Below, in pieces: positions 62,896-64,000 of a DNA stretch of 64,000 nucleotides (position 1 is its first letter; every line of letters begins with the position of its first letter). The translations under genes and the position numbers were made by a program. Origin of the DNA: Blastopirellula marina DSM 3645 (GTDB taxonomy: Bacteria > Planctomycetota > Planctomycetia > Pirellulales > Pirellulaceae); assembly GCF_000153105.1 (NCBI RefSeq), contig NZ_CH672376.1:198028-262027 (forward strand), read 5' to 3'. The notes beneath the pieces are model-generated. The model did no database searches. It was not told the origin of the DNA and was given only the letters and a program-made list of their open reading frames with translations.

Positions 62896-64000
62896 TTACA
62901 AGCTGCGCAGAAACGCGATCAGGGCGGCCTGCTCGTTGTCGCTGAGATCACGCGGTTGTTGATGTTTTTGCCCGACGATCACCTCTTCCAACGTTTCGCA
63001 GCGGCGATCATGGAAGTAGGGGCCGCGATGGCCGACGCCGCGGAGGGAAGGAGGATTAAACGCTTCGTTCCCCTTTTTGTCATGCATGCCGACGTCATAG
63101 ACATCAGGCGTCGTGTACGTGGGCGGAGCATGGCATCCCACGCAGCTCAGCTCGGTGAAGAGCGCCTTGCCGGCGGCGACTTGGGCGTCGTCGCGCGTTT
63201 GTTGCAACTCGTCAATCGGCGGAGGGAGCGCCAGCGTTTCCAGAAACGAGGCCAGATGATTCGCTTCTACTGCGCTGATGTCCTCTCCCTGCATCGTCTG
63301 CGTGATCGACTTGTGAATTTGAACCTGCAGCGTGTCGCTCTTGCCGAGCCAACCATAGGGCGCCGTATCGCTTTGGCTTAGCAGCGAGAGGACGCGTTTC
63401 GGCGCTCCATACGACTCGTCGCTTAGATTGTCGTTGGCCAGGCCGTTGGCGTGTCCGTCGGTATGGCAGCTGTGACAGGACATCCAGCCTTCCATCGAAA
63501 GCCCGCGATAGAAGATCGCTTCCCCTTTTTCCTCGGGCGTACGTTCACGCTGCGGACCGAGCGAGATCGTTCCGATCCGTTGGCGTCGTTTAACGTTGAC
63601 GATCGAGATCGTATCGTCCAGCGAGTCGGCGACGTAAACCAGCTTTTGGTCGGCCGAGAAAATCACATCGGTCGGACGCTGGCCGACCTTCACGCGCCAG
63701 ATGCCATACGCGTGATCTTTACCGATCGCGATTTGATTCGTCGCGCCCATCGAGACGGCATAGTCGTCCGTCGTCGCGATCGCGATGCTGGTTGGGTCTC
63801 CGCTGCCGCGACCCGGCTCACCGATCGAGTGCATCCGGTTCCCTTCGTAGAGATCGGCGTCTTGTTTGACCAGCGCGTCGACTGCGAGCCAACGAATGTC
63901 GTTGGACATCACCATGCCCCAGTGAATATCATTCTCGTTGGTGAAAGCGAGTTCGCTGAGCATCTGATGCGCCAGCGCCACGCTTTCTCCATCATCGGCG
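62896..64000 (-). CDS. cytochrome c-type protein, cut by the window edge
   Basis: The C-terminal part (367 codons) of a larger protein; the frame stays open to the right edge, and the GTG at 63981 is probably not the true start. The visible part has beta-propeller-like repeats (IFSADQKLVYVADSLDDTI), then CHSCH in SCHSCHTDGH and CVGCH in LSCVGCHAPPTY, typical of di-haem cytochrome c peroxidase-like or planctomycete cytochromes. It should lie in the periplasm. Confidence 0.85.
   Translation of the reverse strand, partial: ADDGESVALAHQMLSELAFTNENDIHWGMVMSNDIRWLAVDALVKQDADLYEGNRMHSIGEPGRGSGDPTSIAIATTDDYAVSMGATNQIAIGKDHAYGIWRVKVGQRPTDVIFSADQKLVYVADSLDDTISIVNVKRRQRIGTISLGPQRERTPEEKGEAIFYRGLSMEGWMSCHSCHTDGHANGLANDNLSDESYGAPKRVLSLLSQSDTAPYGWLGKSDTLQVQIHKSITQTMQGEDISAVEANHLASFLETLALPPPIDELQQTRDDAQVAAGKALFTELSCVGCHAPPTYTTPDVYDVGMHDKKGNEAFNPPSLRGVGHRGPYFHDRRCETLEEVIVGQKHQQPRDLSDNEQAALIAFLRSL

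Overview
The window looks like a chromosome segment of a planctomycete, most likely Pirellulales and of the Blastopirellula/Bremerella kind (inference). The signs are three DUF1559 pseudopilins with the [20 protein letters not shown]-type N-terminus, a PVC-type cytochrome with beta-propeller, HEAT repeats and CxxCH, a sulfatase and a sialate O-acetylesterase, a remnant of a dockerin-type secreted protein with the planctomycete N-terminal export motif, and a planctomycete-type ECF sigma factor. No rRNA, tRNA, CRISPR array, integrase or transposase was found.

Layout. 1-8.5 kb: tail of an unknown gene, a GAF-PAS histidine kinase, slyX, transketolase, an HdeD-like membrane protein, a 786-residue coiled-coil protein and a single-domain response regulator. 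8.8-16 kb: small planctomycete proteins, an iron-dependent alcohol dehydrogenase, a decayed dockerin gene, and dihydroorotase behind a hairpin-rich leader. 16-23 kb: pseudopilin/lipoprotein cassette 1, a metallopeptidase lipoprotein, an orphan iron-type binding protein and a DUF2254 membrane protein. 23-29 kb: a PNPOx-like protein, a large M50 membrane protease, a half-length solute-binding lipoprotein joined to a cation-efflux transporter, and a tandem pair of small membrane proteins. 29-42 kb: PVC-type cytochrome, cassette 2, a diguanylate cyclase, a HEAT/pseudo-receiver protein joined to a sigma-54 activator, argininosuccinate lyase and cassette 3. 42-49 kb: a zinc-ribbon protein, tandem STAS-like paralogues, a glycine-rich RNA-binding protein, an ECF sigma factor, an XRE-NTF2 fusion, short direct repeats and an acyltransferase. 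49-56 kb: sulfatase, SASA esterase, Csp-type copper protein, and an NCS2-like permease coupled to a methyltransferase. 56-64 kb: an ECF sigma/anti-sigma operon, an overlapping AAA ATPase-DUF4276-DUF1697 trio, a PolB-like exonuclease, an aldo/keto reductase and a cytochrome that runs off the right edge.

The most interesting parts are: (1) the 56-58 kb sigma/anti-sigma operon, whose anti-sigma protein carries a DUF1559-like outer domain and whose leader has an exact sigma-54 -24/-12 sequence and two mutually exclusive hairpins; (2) the AAA ATPase/DUF4276/DUF1697 trio, a candidate defence module; (3) the exported HEAT protein with an embedded pseudo-receiver, 3 bases from a receiver-less sigma-54 activator; (4) the repeated pseudopilin plus lipoprotein cassettes; (5) the broken dockerin gene with its export motif still readable. 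All assignments come from reading the sequence and remembered family motifs; no database search was run.
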